NCBI GenBank assembly: GCA_004194705.1
Contig: SADC01000021.1
Coordinates: 1-64,000, forward strand
Direction: 5' to 3'
From: Ditylenchus dipsaci
Lineage: Eukaryota; Nematoda; Chromadorea; Rhabditida; Anguinidae
DNA: 64,000 nt
Below the pieces are notes generated by a model. The model saw only the letters and a program-made list of their open reading frames with translations. It was not told where the DNA came from and searched no databases. The stretch's first letter is position 1, and every line of letters begins with the position of its first letter. Position numbers and translations under genes: made by a program. Positions 21,143-32,395 of this stretch are shown piece after piece.

Positions 21143-21522
21143 CTAGATTTGTGCCTATGGTGGTGGTCAACGACAAGTCCAGCCAGTACGAAGTCGACTA
21201 CGGAGTGTTTGACACTACTGAATCTTGCGATTTACATGCTGACTACTACATGCATCCAACTCTAGAGATTGGCTACCCCTCCCACAACAAACCCTTCAAT
21301 GAGAGCACCATCAACGAGCTGGGTGGGGCAGAGGAGGAGGACCAAGTGGTGCGGGGAGGGGATGTCAACCACATGGATGGCGATGGCCTCACCCAAGACA
21401 ACCGGCCACTGCTCATACATTTCAACACAAACACAGCCAATAGCAACAATAACAACAGGGGCAGTGCTGTGTCCCATCAACATCATCTACACCATCACAG
21501 GGCTGGATCTGGGTTTGCTTGA
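21143..21522 (+). CDS. Putative inward-rectifier K+ channel, last exon (copy A)
   Basis: The exon opens after TTAATTTCTTCTAG at 21142. It encodes RFVPMVVVNDKSSQYEVDYG then VFDTTESCD, which fits the conserved end of the Kir cytoplasmic domain (pattern R-F-x-P, then Y-x-V-D-Y-x-x-F-x-x-T). A low-complexity tail rich in Asp, Asn and His follows, with stop TGA at 21520-21522. About 125 residues. Kir channels are tetrameric plasma-membrane K+ channels. No upstream exons with the pore (T-x-G-Y/F-G) are seen in the window. An identical protein is encoded in reverse at 41511-41890. Assignment rests on one motif region, so it is provisional. Confidence 0.55.
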
Positions 21523-22298
21523 CATTAACCAGAGCTTCACATCCAAATACTTTTATTCACTTTCCCCACACTTAAAGCCTGCAATAGGATAGAGATTTTG
21601 GTCGACAAATCTTGTAATTGCCTTAGATTTTTTTAAATTTTTTCAATTAAAGGGCAAAAAAGAGGCTGAGCGAAAAAATCTTTTTAAACCCATTATTTAA
21701 TTTTTTTTCACTTCACCCAAAAATGTGCCCCGGACTATATTTCCCGCGCCCCGCACTATATTTTTCATGCTCTGGCACCCACGCCCCGGGGCGGTGCGAG
21801 GTGCATTTGGGGCGTCCAGCGGCGGAGCGGACCCATCATTGCTTCTGAAGGTAATTCCAGCTATTTGAACTTTATGGTTTTTCAGTTATAGTTTTTTTTA
21901 AATTGAAAAAAAAACGGAAAAAAACAACTAGGACCAAAGCGAAAAAGTCTACACTTATAGAAGGGCCAAAGATACGATCATATTATTTTTTGAACTTTAA
22001 AGGCGCGTTCACAATGGCTTTTGGACCCACACCCGTACCTACACTCGTCAATTTTGACTTGTGCAAATTTCATTGTGAACATAAGTTTGGGTGTTGATCC
22101 GGGAATATGGGTTTCTGCCTTCAAGAGACATGCTCACCTGTTCAAAATTTTTCCCCGGCAATTCAAAAGCTTTTCGTAATCATTGAAGTTCTGAGCGGAC
22201 TTTTCAACTTGGTTTCTAACGAAACTAAACTTGAAATTAAATTCTAGGCCTTGTTTTAACGGGTGACCGTAAAGTTCGTGGCGGATTTTCAAACCCTT
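21523..22298. other. 3' flank of copy A; GC-rich patch
   Basis: 21523-21725 is the 3' UTR shared with copy B. 21725-21835 is GC-rich (CGCGCCCCGCAC, GCCCCGGGGCGG), unlike its surroundings. 22125-22260 is half of the TTAA MITE family seen complete at 40303-40535. 22250-22298 aligns with the complement of 40915-40970, the unoccupied version of the insertion site. Confidence 0.5.
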
Positions 22299-23535
22299 AT
22301 ATTTTATTGGCTCAAATTGAAAACACCCCTCAAAATATGTAAATCCCCCTCAAATTTATTTTTTACCCCCTCAAATTTGAAATTCGCACAAAATGTGTAA
22401 ATCCCCCTCAAATTTCAAATTTACCCCTCAAATTTGCATTTTTAGTAAAATACTGCAGTAAATTTTGTGGGAATCCGAATTTTATAGTCAAAAAGACTTG
22501 TATCGCTCAGAATTCCACCCTGGAGCGGCCAGAAGCCCTGAAAGTTGGGTTTTTGGGTTTACTAAAAGGGGTAAACTTTTTGCGAAAATTTGATTGAGCG
22601 GATCCGAATTCCAGTCCGATGAGCTTAATCGTTTAGAATTCCACCCCGAACCACTCAAAACCACCAAAAGCCTGGAATTCTAAACGATTAGCTTAAGCTC
22701 ATCGGACTGGAATTCGGATCCGCTCAATCAAATTTTCGCAAAAAGTTTACCCCCTTTAGTAAACCCCAAAAAACCAACTTTCAGGGGCTTCTGGCCGTTC
22801 CAGGGTGGAATTCTGAGCGATCCAAGTCCTTTTTGACTATAAAATTCGGATTTCCCCAAATTTACTGCAGTATTTTACTAAAAATGCAAATTTGAGGGGG
22901 TAAATTTGACATTTGAGGGGCGATTTACACGGGCGACGGTCATTTGGTCCCCGGTCATTTGGTCCCCGGTCATTTGATACCGGTCATTTGATCCCCGGTC
23001 ATTTGGTCCCCTGGTCATTTGGTCCCCGGTCATTTGGTCCCCAAAGCCGCCAGTTTAATTTTTTAAATGTTTTTCCATGATGTCTTGAACGAAACCTATG
23101 TCGAACCAATTTTGAGACTTGCAAACCGTTTAGCTCTTGTTTGCAAGATGCTCATGTGTTTCTAATAAGTCAAACTTCAAATATCTGGCATTACAGCTAT
23201 CCGACACTCTTGGTTATTTTTCAGCCTAAATCTACTTTATTTGACTGCAATTGGCTTATTCTTTGTTAAACGGCATCCCTAATTATCTGACACCTCAATT
23301 ATCCAGCACTCTGAAGCTAGTCCCATAGGATGCCGAATAAACTAGCTAAAACTGTATCTTTTATTTTTACTTGTTTAGCGACGTTATGAATTATGAATTG
23401 CTGCCATCCAACAGAAACAAGGAGCTCCTAAAAGATCTAGTTGTAAATGGATTTACCAATAACTGAGATGAAGTCATCTTAAATAGTTGGAAAAAATAAA
23501 TAAAAAGAGACTACCCACTACGATCCCCAAAAGGA

Positions 23536-24528
23536 ATGGAATGGGTAAACTCCCAACTGTCATGATTCCCAACTGTCATGACCCGACTGTCATGAGTCCA
23601 ATGGTTATGGTTATATATCTCCTCACATATATCTCCCCATCATATATCTCCCAAAATCCATATTTAACTTATATTTGTCTAACAACACTAATATACCGTT
23701 GTAGATGGCATCCAGCTGGTGCTAGCCAGAAAGGGCTACACAAGTGGTGTTACTCCTATCTGCGGTGGTGGTCGCCAGGTAGTGGTACCTAGGTGGAGGT
23801 CCTTAAGTAGTGATACCCAGTTAGTGATACCCAGTTAACTCCATGCACTTAGAAAAGAAGCCTATGAAAATAACAAAAAATGTGGTCTTTTAAAGTATTA
23901 TGTTTCTGATCTAACTGTAAAAGAAATCCATAATCCACGCAAATTTTCGGTAGTAGTATAACTGTTGTCGTGAATTGTTTTTTAGCCAAATTTAAAAATA
24001 TTGTAAATTTTATGTGATCAAATTGAAATTTTTCATGCTGTCACTTTAATGTAAATTTCTTTGTATTTTCGCAAGAATCAATCCATCTAACGTCAATTGT
24101 TCATTGTCGTTTTACTGATAATTTGTAAGTGTAGCAGCCAATATGGAGTGTGACTTACACATCTTTAACTTTGTACTTGAATTTTAGTTGCGTAATTGTA
24201 TTGTGATACATTTGCGTAAATAATAAATAATAAAATAATAAAAAAGTAATGTCTGCTAGCACCAGAATTTAAACGTGTAAGCTCAAAATTTTGGAGGTGG
24301 AATTTGTTAACCTTTAAGTTAAATAAATATGGAAGATTGAAATTTTTGGAGATACAGACTGGGGAGATATATGTGAGGAGATATATAACCATAACCATTG
24401 GACTCATGACAGTCGGGTCATGACAGTTGGCACTCATGACAGTCGGCTCATGACAGTTGGCACTCATGAGTCATGACAGTCGGTCATGACAGTTGGGAAT
24501 CATGACAGTTGGTATCGTTCATGGAATG
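23536..24528. mobile_element. Nested element with CCAACTGTCATGA arrays
   Basis: Element 23544-24520 is flanked by 8 bp ATGGAATG (23536-23543 and 24521-24528). Left array has three, right about seven CAACTGTCATGA-type words, followed by ATGGTTATGGTTATATATCTCC in both arms. The interior (23620-24360) has no recognisable gene. Confidence 0.7.
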
Positions 24529-24923
24529 CATACATAGTCAAATGAATGTGACCGGGAATTTGACCGCTTTAAAAAGCTGCAGAATAACCTGGAAAAGTTT
24601 TGAAAACCCATGCAAATGTCAGGTTAATCGATGATCCATTAGAACTGAGGTTAAATTATATAAAAAATTAAATGATAGGAGTTTTTCACATGGAAAAAAG
24701 ATTAAATTAAAAATTTTTATTACGAAGAGAGTTGACTGTATTCACCCAAATGAACCCAGAGGACACCCAAAAGATTTTTTACATCCAGATTGAATTAAGA
24801 CCATTAAGGATAAATCTGAACCATTTTACTAATAACGGAGGCATTGGTAGTGGATCCCGACTATTGAAAGTGGGTTAGGACCACTAAAAGTCAATCTGAA
24901 CCATTTAGGATGTACTTGGACCA

Positions 24924-26658
24924 CTGAGGGTGGGCGACGGTCATTTGGTCCCCGGTCATTTGATCCCCGGTCATTTGACCCCGGTCATTTGATCCCCGGT
25001 CATTTGATCCCCTGGTCATTTGATCCCCGGTCATTTGATCCCCAAAATCCGCCAATTCAAACTTTTCAAACAGGTTCGAATCCTGGTGGTAGCAAACATT
25101 TTTTCTAACTTAAAATTGCGTAAGGAATTGTTTCTTAGGTCAAAAATTGTGATTACCCACCCCAACCCCAATATCTAGGCTATCCACCTCCTGGTCAGGT
25201 GGACTTCCACCTGGAAAATCAAAATTTTTACAAAAATTGAAAACAAATCATACTTTCTTATGTAAAATTTTGTAGGCAATTCAGTTTTATAAGGTCAAAA
25301 TTACGATTTTACCTTCGGAGACCGAAAGTTCGAGTAGGCACCACCTGGTCAGATGGATATCCACCTGAATGGCCTGAAAAATTTAAATTTAGTTAAGATT
25401 CGTAACACACTTTTTTGTGACTTAAATCATGTAGGGAAATCACAGTTTTGGTATAGTCGAACCATGTTCAGCGTGTCCAGTCCACCATGTCCAAATTCCC
25501 TGGGTATATGTCAATTTTGTGCCGTCAATTTTGTGAGGACAATTTTGTGCCGCTATAATTTCAATCTTTCAGGTTATGTGACCCTCAATAGTTCTTCACC
25601 ATTCTCACTAGTCCATTACACTCTTAATGGGGGCGGCGGTAAATTACCCCTCCGTCAAATTCGGGTGGACCAAGTGGAGGACCACTTGGTTGCCTAACTT
25701 GTCCGGTCATCATCTGGATTGTACCCGAACCACTTGGATAGTATCTAAACCATCTTAATTGTACCTGAACCATCTAAATAGTGTCCAAACCACCTGGATA
25801 GTATCCAAACCACGTGGATAGTATTCTTTGCACCCATAGGGGCTCGAACCATCAACCTCGGTTTTGGGAAAATTTTGCGGCAATTTAAGTTTTTTATTCT
25901 GAACCAAGATCCAAGTGGTCGACCACTTGGATCAAATTTTTTTTATGTTTTTTAGATTTCGAAACCTGTTTTCTGGACTAATTCGGGCATGCTGAAGATG
26001 GTTTGACAATAGTAAAATGCCGTTTTCTTCAAAACTTTTGAGTTTTGAGCAATAATTGATTTTGGTAAAATCAATTATTCCCCAAAACTCAAAAAATACT
26101 AGAGAACACGCATTTTACTATTATCAAACCATCTTCAGCATGCCCGAATTAGTCCAGAAAACAAGGTTTGAAATCAAAAAACATAAAAAAAATTTGATCC
26201 AAGTGGTCGACCATTTGGTTCGGTTGGTTCATGGATTATCCAGTAGAACTGAGGTTGGATTAGAGGAAAACATTTTAAATAATAGGAGTTCTTCACAAGA
26301 CAAAAGAGATAAAGTAAATAAAGTACGATTTGTTTTAAAATTTGACCAATTTGATTTTTCAGGCAATCCAGGTGGAAGTCCACCTGACCAGGAGGTGGAT
26401 AGCCTAGATATTGGGTTGGGGTGGGTTAATCACAATTTTGACCTAAGAAACACAATTCCTCACGCAATTTAAGTTAGAAAAAAATGTTTGCTACCACCAG
26501 GATTCGAACCTGTTTGAAAAGTTTGAATTGGCGGATTTTGGGATCAAATGACGGGGATCAAATGACCAGGGGATCAAATGACCGGGGATCAAATGACCGG
26601 GGGTCAAATGACCGGGGATCAAATGACCGGGATCAAATGACCTAATGCCCTGAGGGTG
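24924..26658. mobile_element. MULE-like element, CGGTCATTTGATCCC arrays (inner copy)
   Basis: Element 24932-26649 (1718 bp) flanked by 8-9 bp CTGAGGGT(G) at 24924 and 26650. Same ends as the outer copy (GGGCGACGG, CTAATGCC). Almost wholly palindromic: arms contain CAGGTTCGAATCCTGGTGGT (B-box-like), CAGGTGGACTTCCACCTG and the 25910-26220 MITE at the centre. Most words read GATCCC rather than GGTCCC. Confidence 0.8.
25910..26220. repeat. Palindromic MITE family (copy 2 of 3)
   Basis: Arms: CCAAGTGGTCGACCACTTGG, ACTAATTCGGGCATGCTGAAG, TTTGACAATAGTAAAATG; the turn is at AATAATTGATTTTGGTAAAATC. Forms the centre of the enclosing element. Confidence 0.65.
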
Positions 26659-26944
26659 GATCTGGATCATTGAGGATGAATGGGGTATCACCAAGTGTTA
26701 TTCAGTATACCCTTCCCCTCCCATATAGTCTTTAATATTTCCTTCTAATCCAAAATTTTCCAATTTCCGATTCCCCAGGTGAATGAGACCTATTTGGGAT
26801 AATATATGGTAGAAAACAATTCTTTGCTATCGCCAGGATTCGAACCTGTTTGAATATTTTAAATTGGCTGCTTTTGGGGACCAAATGACCGGGGATCAAA
26901 TGACGGGGACCAAATGACCTAATGCCGATTTACACATTTGGTGC

Positions 26945-28190
26945 GAAATTCAACGGTACGTGACAATTGCGGGTCCCTTTCAAAAAAGGGACAATTGCGG
27001 GTCCCTTCAAAAAGGGGACAATTGCGGGTCCCTTTCAAAAGGGGACAATTGCGGGTCTCTTTCAAAAAGGAGACAATTGCGGGTCGCTCGCAAAATCCGA
27101 CAATTGCGGGTCCCTTTCAAAAAGGGACAATTGCGGGTCCCTTTCAAAATGGGAACAATTCAAGTAAAGAACTTTATTATGCAAGGCTATGAGCAACAAC
27201 AAATGAACAAATTTACTGATCCATGATTCACTGATCCACAAATGTGATCATTTTCAAGACCTTCCTCTCACTACCACAAAAGATTATTAAACAATTTTAT
27301 TGAAAACTGGAATGAACATAACAAACAATAAAGGACTATGCAGTTGACAGAAACTCAAACAATCACTGGTCCATAACAATATTATAAGCCAACCACGAAG
27401 ATAAGCAATGAGATTTATTCTTTCTTATTGATGCACCTTGGCCAAAATCCTACTATCTGCCTTGTAGTAGACACGTCTCTTCTTTGGAGCCACTCTTCCT
27501 GCCAAATACTGCTCATAGTGCATGTCGTGATTGCGCTGAATTCGTTTGAGGTCTTGGAGTAGTCGGCCAACAGTCGGATGATCCACACCAAGGCATCATG
27601 GAGTCGACGAATCCTCTGTAGACGGCCTTATCATTCCCCTTCTCTGACTTGGTGATGGTAACGATGTCCTGTAAGAGATGTGACAGGTTTTAATAAACAC
27701 TAAAGAAAGAAAAAGCAGCAACCTCCTGATCTATTTCTTCGACTTCTTCCCGTTCGGCAGCTGATCTACAACGTTGACATCTGGAATGAGCGCGGTGGAA
27801 GAGCATTGAGCAAGGCAAGCACCCGAGCGACTTCTTCGTAGTTGACACGACCGTTTTGCATAAATTCGTTAGCTTCCATTCTATAAACAGAAGCATAAAT
27901 GCGTAGATAATCACGAGCATCAACACAAGTTTCATGAGGGACCCGCAATTGGGACCCGCTTTTTGAAAGGGACCCGCGATTGTCCCCCTTTTGAAAGGGA
28001 CCCGCAATTGTCCGGATTTTGTGAGCGACCCGCAATTGTCCCCTTTTGAAAGGGACCCGCAATTGTCCCCATTTTGAAAGGACCCGCAATGTCCTTTTAT
28101 ATAAGGACCCGCAATTGTCCCCTTTTTGAAAGGGACCCGCAATTGTCCTTTTAATAAGGGACCCGCAATTGTCCGTGTCCGGAAATTCAA
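26945..28190 (-). mobile_element. MULE with 27-bp GACAATTGCGGGTCCC arrays
   Basis: Element 26954-28181 (1228 bp) flanked by 9 bp GAAATTCAA (26945-26953 and 28182-28190). Arrays of GGGACAATTGCGGGTCCCTT words spaced by TCAAAAAG: about seven at the left, eight at the right. The words are themselves partly palindromic (GGGACC...). It encodes the C-terminal part of a transposase on the minus strand. Inserted into the CCCCTCAAA element. Confidence 0.85.
27424..27880 (-). pseudogene. MULE transposase C-terminal remnant
   Basis: From 27880 the minus strand reads MEANEFMQNGRVNYEEVARV, LALLNALPP, then, after shifts and a likely intron (about 27668-27721), SLGVDHPTVGRLLQDLKRIQ and YEQYLAGRVAPKKRRVYYKA, ending ILAKVHQ and TAA at 27424. 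The H-P-T-x-x-R-x-L-x-x-L-K, G-x-x-P-x-K-x-x-Y-x-x-x-D-x-x-I pattern is the conserved tail of animal MULE transposases. The RTNN-x-E-x-W-H block expected before it is absent. I first took it for captured host sequence. Confidence 0.6.
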
Positions 28191-29142
28191 ATTTGAGGGG
28201 GTAAAAAATAAATTGTGGGGGGATTTACAGTTGCGGAAAAAATTACCGCCCGATCAGAATTTCCACATTTTTTTGAAAAAACTGTTTGAATTTAATTATT
28301 TTTCAAACGGAAAGGAAAACGAAATAGACAGTCTGTAGAGAATTTCACGCTCTACAAAACTGCTATTTTTGTTCAAAGATCCATTTAAAATTTATGCAAA
28401 AAAATCGCAAAGTTTGAAACAATGCAAAAATAAGGTCACGAAAAAATTACCGCCCGATAACATTTCCTTGTATTTTTTGGTGTTTTATGAAATTTTCATG
28501 TTTTATGTTTAGATGCGTCCTAAATCGATTGATCAATACGGAAAGCTTATCGTTCGCTTACACGACACAGATGAAAGATGGAGCTTCACAAAATCGCGAT
28601 CACGTGAGAATACCGAAGAAAGTGTCGTGATGCTTACCATCGCCAAAAGAATCCGAAAGTGCACAAAAGGATGGCCGGAAGCGAAAGATCAAGTGGCAGA
28701 TGCATTATAATTAACTAGGCACACGATGACATCAGTAGTTGTTGCAGGTCGACCGAATGATTGCTCGAAATCGAGGGAGAATCTAAAGCTTACGGCCCCT
28801 GAAATTCGTGAAGAGCTAAAGTTGGATGACATAACGGTGCGCACCAGGGCTGGACGGAATTCCGATTTCGTCTTCCGATTTCCGATTTCCGGCACTTTTT
28901 CTCTTCCGTTTTTCCGATTTCCGAAAAAAATAGGGCGAATTCGGAAATTTCGGAAGAGAATCAGTTCACTTGAAAAAATATTTTCGCAAGTATTTTTGGC
29001 AGAAATGTCTTTCAGAAAGAAGTTACAGCTTTGCGGAGACCTTCGGGTCCGCAAATATCTTAGTGCGCCACCTAGTTCTCAAGAAAGTGAGCGTTTCTTT
29101 TCAACTGCTGGATTAAATGTAAATGATCTCAGAAAAAAGCGG

Positions 29143-31719
29143 ATGCGGATCAGTGTTTTCATTAATTCACACTAACAGTGACACTGACTCTGACATTGAC
29201 ATGTCAGTTTATCAAACTGACATTTTTAACAGTGGCGTAGACATGAAAAAACTTGTCTTTTCAAATTCTGTGAATTGCGTTAGAAAGCTGACGAAATTCT
29301 GATGAGAAACGTGTTATCACATTTTCGACCCGCCTATGAAAAAAACCGGAAAAAATAAGTGTCAGTTTCATTTTTAATGTCAGTTTAGCAAAAATGTCAG
29401 TGTCAGTTTAGACTTTTTTTGCTAAACGGACATTAAAAATGAAACTGACACCTATTTTTCCGGTTTTTTTTCATAGGCGGGTTGATAATCTGATAACACG
29501 GAGGTGAAAACCTGCTTACGAAAACCTGCTTAACGAAAACCTGCTTAACGAAAACCTGCTTAACGAAAACCTGCTTAACGAAACCTGCTTAATCGCGCGA
29601 AATCGATATTTTGCTATGAAGATAGGTTATTTCATTTAAACCTTAATTTTTTATTCTCTTAACTGATGTTGTCCGTTTAACTTTATAGTTATTATCATTT
29701 TTCACATCATAATTATTTATTTTAGGCAAGCATACACATTAAAATCCTGATAAATAGAAACTTTCAGTAACTTTCCAATACATGTCTTAGTTCCGAATTG
29801 TCAATTAATTATTTTTTCTCGACTATCTTTGCTTGCATTTAAAAATTTATTTATTATTTAGCAGAAGCAAAAATCTATTACAAACAAAGAAATGAAAAAA
29901 GTTTTTTGACTATTGCAAAAATCGTCAAATATTGAATTGTGCGAAACAGAGAGAGCCAAATAGTGAAAACAAAGATAAACAAAACAGTAGTTGTACTGAA
30001 CTACACTACAATGTCTTGCGCCAGACATACAATGAATAAGACGGTCATGGTTTTAGCTAATTGATCCTTCAGATCATCGCGTTCACTATATATCTCGTTA
30101 AATTTAACGACAAAATATGCAAACAAAAAGAGTGCAATGAAAAAAAGAATAAAACATCCAATTTCACCACAGCCATATTTCTGTCGCAAATGGAGTGCAT
30201 TGAGCAGAGTTACTGTCAGCACTATTGTAACCCAGAGTTATTGTGAGTACATGCAAGAGTGTTAGGAGTAACTCAAGTTCAATGGCACGTTCTTACAGAA
30301 CTACAAGCGTGATTCAAGCTACGAGGAAGGGATGAAGGCATGGACAAAGCTGACGCCATGGAATTATTGTGCCTGATAGACTTAATCACAAAGTTTTCAT
30401 AGACACTATTCTTACCTGGTATGACAATCGCAAAAGCAAGATGTGAATGGAAGATTATTGGCTTTGCAAGTAATTTTGGTGTGCGAATGCTAAACACATA
30501 TCGTACGGAATTTGTATAGACGGGACTTTCAAGGCAAGAATTTCAGATTGTTTTTGTTACTGTAAACATAGAAATTTCAAAAGTATTTTTAGACAGCTCC
30601 AAAAGCCTTTGCACAGCTGTGGAATGTAGCAGTTATAGTAAAGGACAGCTATCCCTTGTGCTATGTTTTAACAATGCATGAATGAACTTATTTACTCAAC
30701 TATTATTACTGCCTTGAAGGATGTGCTAGAGGCCAACTGGTCTCCCACAATAGTAATTTCTGACTAAACAATAGTAATTTCTGACTACACGTCGACTAAT
30801 TAAGACTCGGTACAGCATTGATTTTTGGAATGTGCAAAGCCGCACTACAACTGAACTCAGCCGACAAACAATTCGCTAGAATCATGGCACCGAGTCTGGA
30901 ATAATTCACTTGAAAAAACCCACAAATGAGTAAGCTTGTGAAACGAATGAATCAAGAAGATGAATTGTGGAAAGCCGAATTAATGAGTATGAAGCGGCTC
31001 CCAACCGTCGAACACACTTTCTAAAAGGTACGTATTGACACCACAAAGACGAAAATCTGAATTTATTGTGCAATAATTTCTGCAATAGAGACACTAATTC
31101 TTTAACAAAAGAAGATTTTGTTAATTATCTGAAAAAAATTTCAAGATTTCTTTAAATGTATATCTGTAAACGTAAAAGTGAAAAGTAAATAAAAGTAACT
31201 GAGAATAAACTATTTTAATCCGTATCTCCAAAAAAGTTACTGAAAGTTTCTATTTATCAGGATTTTAAATGTGTATGCTTGCCTAAAATAAATAATTATG
31301 ATGTGAAAAATGATAATAACTATAAGTTAAACGGACAACATCAGTTAAGAGAATAAAAATTAAGGTTTAAATGAAATAACCTATCTTTCATAGCAAAATA
31401 TTCGATTTCGCGCGATTAAGCAGGTTTTCGTTAAGCAGGTTTTCGTTAAGCAGGTTTTCGTTAAGCAGGTTTTCGTTAAGCAGGTTTTCGTTAAGCAGGT
31501 TTTCGTTAAGCAGGTTTTCGTTAAGCAGGTTTTCACCTAGCGATAACACCTTTCTCAATCAGAATTTCGTCAGCTTTCTAACGCACTTTACAGAATTTCG
31601 AAAGACAAGTTCTTTCATGTATACGACCACTGTTAAAAAATGTCAGTTTGCTAAACTGACATGTCAGTGTCAATGTTAGTGTCACTGTTAGTGTGAATTA
31701 TGAAAACACTAACGCGGAT
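29143..31719. mobile_element. Non-autonomous hAT, CAGTGTTTTCATTAATTC ends
   Basis: Element 29151-31711 with left CAGTGTTTTCATTAATTCAC and right complement ending ACACTA; flanks ATGCGGAT and ACGCGGAT (7 of 8 match). Arms repeat TGACACTGACA and CTGACATGTCAG. 29330-29480 is an internal palindrome (CCGCCTATGAAAAAAACCGG). It is split by the MULE copy 29500-31541. Confidence 0.7.
29492..31549 (+). mobile_element. MULE with CTTAACGAAAACCTG arrays (copy 2)
   Basis: Element 29500-31541 (2042 bp) flanked by 8 bp GATAACAC (29492-29499 and 31542-31549). Left array about five words (some with a base missing), right about eight. 30440-31025 matches 15985-16975 of copy 1, including RTNNSLE-W coding, but lacks about 400 bp of the middle. 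29650-30440 is copy-specific. It is the innermost layer of the nest. Confidence 0.9.
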
Positions 31720-32395
31720 GCATGTGTACAACATTAAATTTTGGCACTAGGAAATTTTTTGAATTTCTTCCGATTTCCGTCTTCCGATTTCCGATTTCCG
31801 GCAGTTTTTTTCTTCCGATTTCCGACTTCCGGTTTTGAGAATTTTCTACTTCCGGTTCCGATTTTTGTTCCGACTTTTTTTGTCTTCCGTCCCAGCCCTG
31901 GTGCGCACAGTACAGAATCGTCTCATTGCGGTTGCTTTTTAATATTTACCGTGTTGATTGATGTTTTTTAGGTTGGTCTATTGGTCGTCGTCCAGCCGAA
32001 AAGCCGTTTATATCGCCAAAGAATGTCAAAGAACGTCTCAGTTTTGCGAAGGAACATCAAAATTGGACTGTCGATCAATGGAAGAGCGTGCTTTGGTCGG
32101 ATGAATCGAAGTTCAACATGATTGGAAGTGATGGAAAGGTTGGATTTTGTTTTTCTTTTTCGTCGTAAACAATGTTTTTAGGTTATGTTAATAAGCGCTT
32201 CGATCCAAAGTACACAAAAGGCACCGTTAAATTTGGTGGAGGAAACATTATGGTCTGGGGCTGTTTCTCGTGGCAAAATTAAATTCAAACAGTTTTTCTC
32301 AAAAAAATGTGGAAATTCTGATCGGGCGGTAACTTTTTTCCGCAACTGTACATATTTTGAGGGGTGTTTTCACCTACAGGCTGTAGTCTACAGCC

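Larger units (their letters stand above)
22922..26935. mobile_element. MULE-like element with CGGTCATTTGGTCCC arrays (outer)
   Basis: Element 22931-26926 (3996 bp), flanked by 9 bp GATTTACAC (22922-22930 and 26927-26935). Ends GGGCGACGGTCATTTGG and CCAAATGACCTAATGCC, with about eight words at the left and three at the right. It carries a nested element (23544-24520) and a second copy of its own family (24932-26649). No transposase was recognised. Confidence 0.8.
28975..31740 (+). pseudogene. hAT transposase C-terminal dimerisation segment
   Basis: Reads VFLAEM, RVRKYLSAPPSSQESERFFS, TAGLNVNDLRKKR up to 29150, then resumes after the nested insertion at 31712 with RMHVYNIKFW. The (S/F)-x-x-S-E-R-x-F-S-x-A-G core is the hAT dimerisation signature. 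The rest of the transposase, including the catalytic residues, is missing. Confidence 0.75.
28837..31908 (+). mobile_element. hAT element with TTCCGATTTCCG words
   Basis: Element 28845-31900 begins CAGGGCTGGACGGAA and ends TTCCGTCCCAGCCCTG, flanked by 8 bp GTGCGCAC (28837-28844 and 31901-31908). Subterminal TTCCGATTTCCG arrays at both ends. It encodes the hAT C-terminal dimerisation tail and is itself split by 29151-31711. It interrupts the Tc1-like transposase. Confidence 0.85.
28513..32292 (+). pseudogene. Tc1-like transposase, interrupted and 3'-truncated
   Basis: 28513-28844 encodes an N-terminal stretch ending in a helix-turn-helix-like block (AGRPNDCSKS, LTAPEIREELKLDDITVRT). Translation resumes after 31908 with VQNRLI and continues GWSIGRRPAEKPF, AKEHQNWTVDQWKSVLWSDE, SKFNMIGSDGKV, then after a short intron YVNKRFDP, GGGNIMVWGCFSW. 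SDESKF holds a catalytic Asp of the DDE triad; the sequence runs into the inverted repeat before the final acidic residue, so no active enzyme is made. Confidence 0.85.
28226..32350 (+). mobile_element. Tc1-like transposon, split by nested elements
   Basis: Element 28228-32348 with TA on both sides (28226-28227, 32349-32350). Ends CAGTTGCGGAAAAAATTACC and the complement; about 60 bp of inverted repeat continues through CCCGATCAGAATTTCCAC. Without the 28845-31900 insertion it would be about 1.1 kb. The ends resemble those of the MITE in the eEF2 intron (CAGTAGCGGAAAAAGTATT). Confidence 0.85.
22309..32395. mobile_element. CCCCTCAAA palindromic element, copy 1 (heavily nested)
   Basis: Left arm 22309-22440 and right arm fragments at 22885-22930, 26936-26953, 28182-28227 and 32349-32380 form one palindromic element once three insertions are removed (22931-26926, 26954-28181, 28228-32348). 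Words are CCCCCTCAAATTT variants. The centre is the GTTTACCCC MITE (about 22500-22815) within an inverted AATACTGCAGTAAATTT pair. Copy 2 (39459-40132) gives the uninterrupted order. Confidence 0.7.

Noticed and set aside
27424..27880. Captured host gene inside the GACAATTGCGGG element (Pack-MULE)
   Set aside because: Reading all three frames shows the C-terminal pattern of MULE transposases (VDHPTVGRLL, YEQYLAGRVAPKKRR), so it is the element's own remnant.
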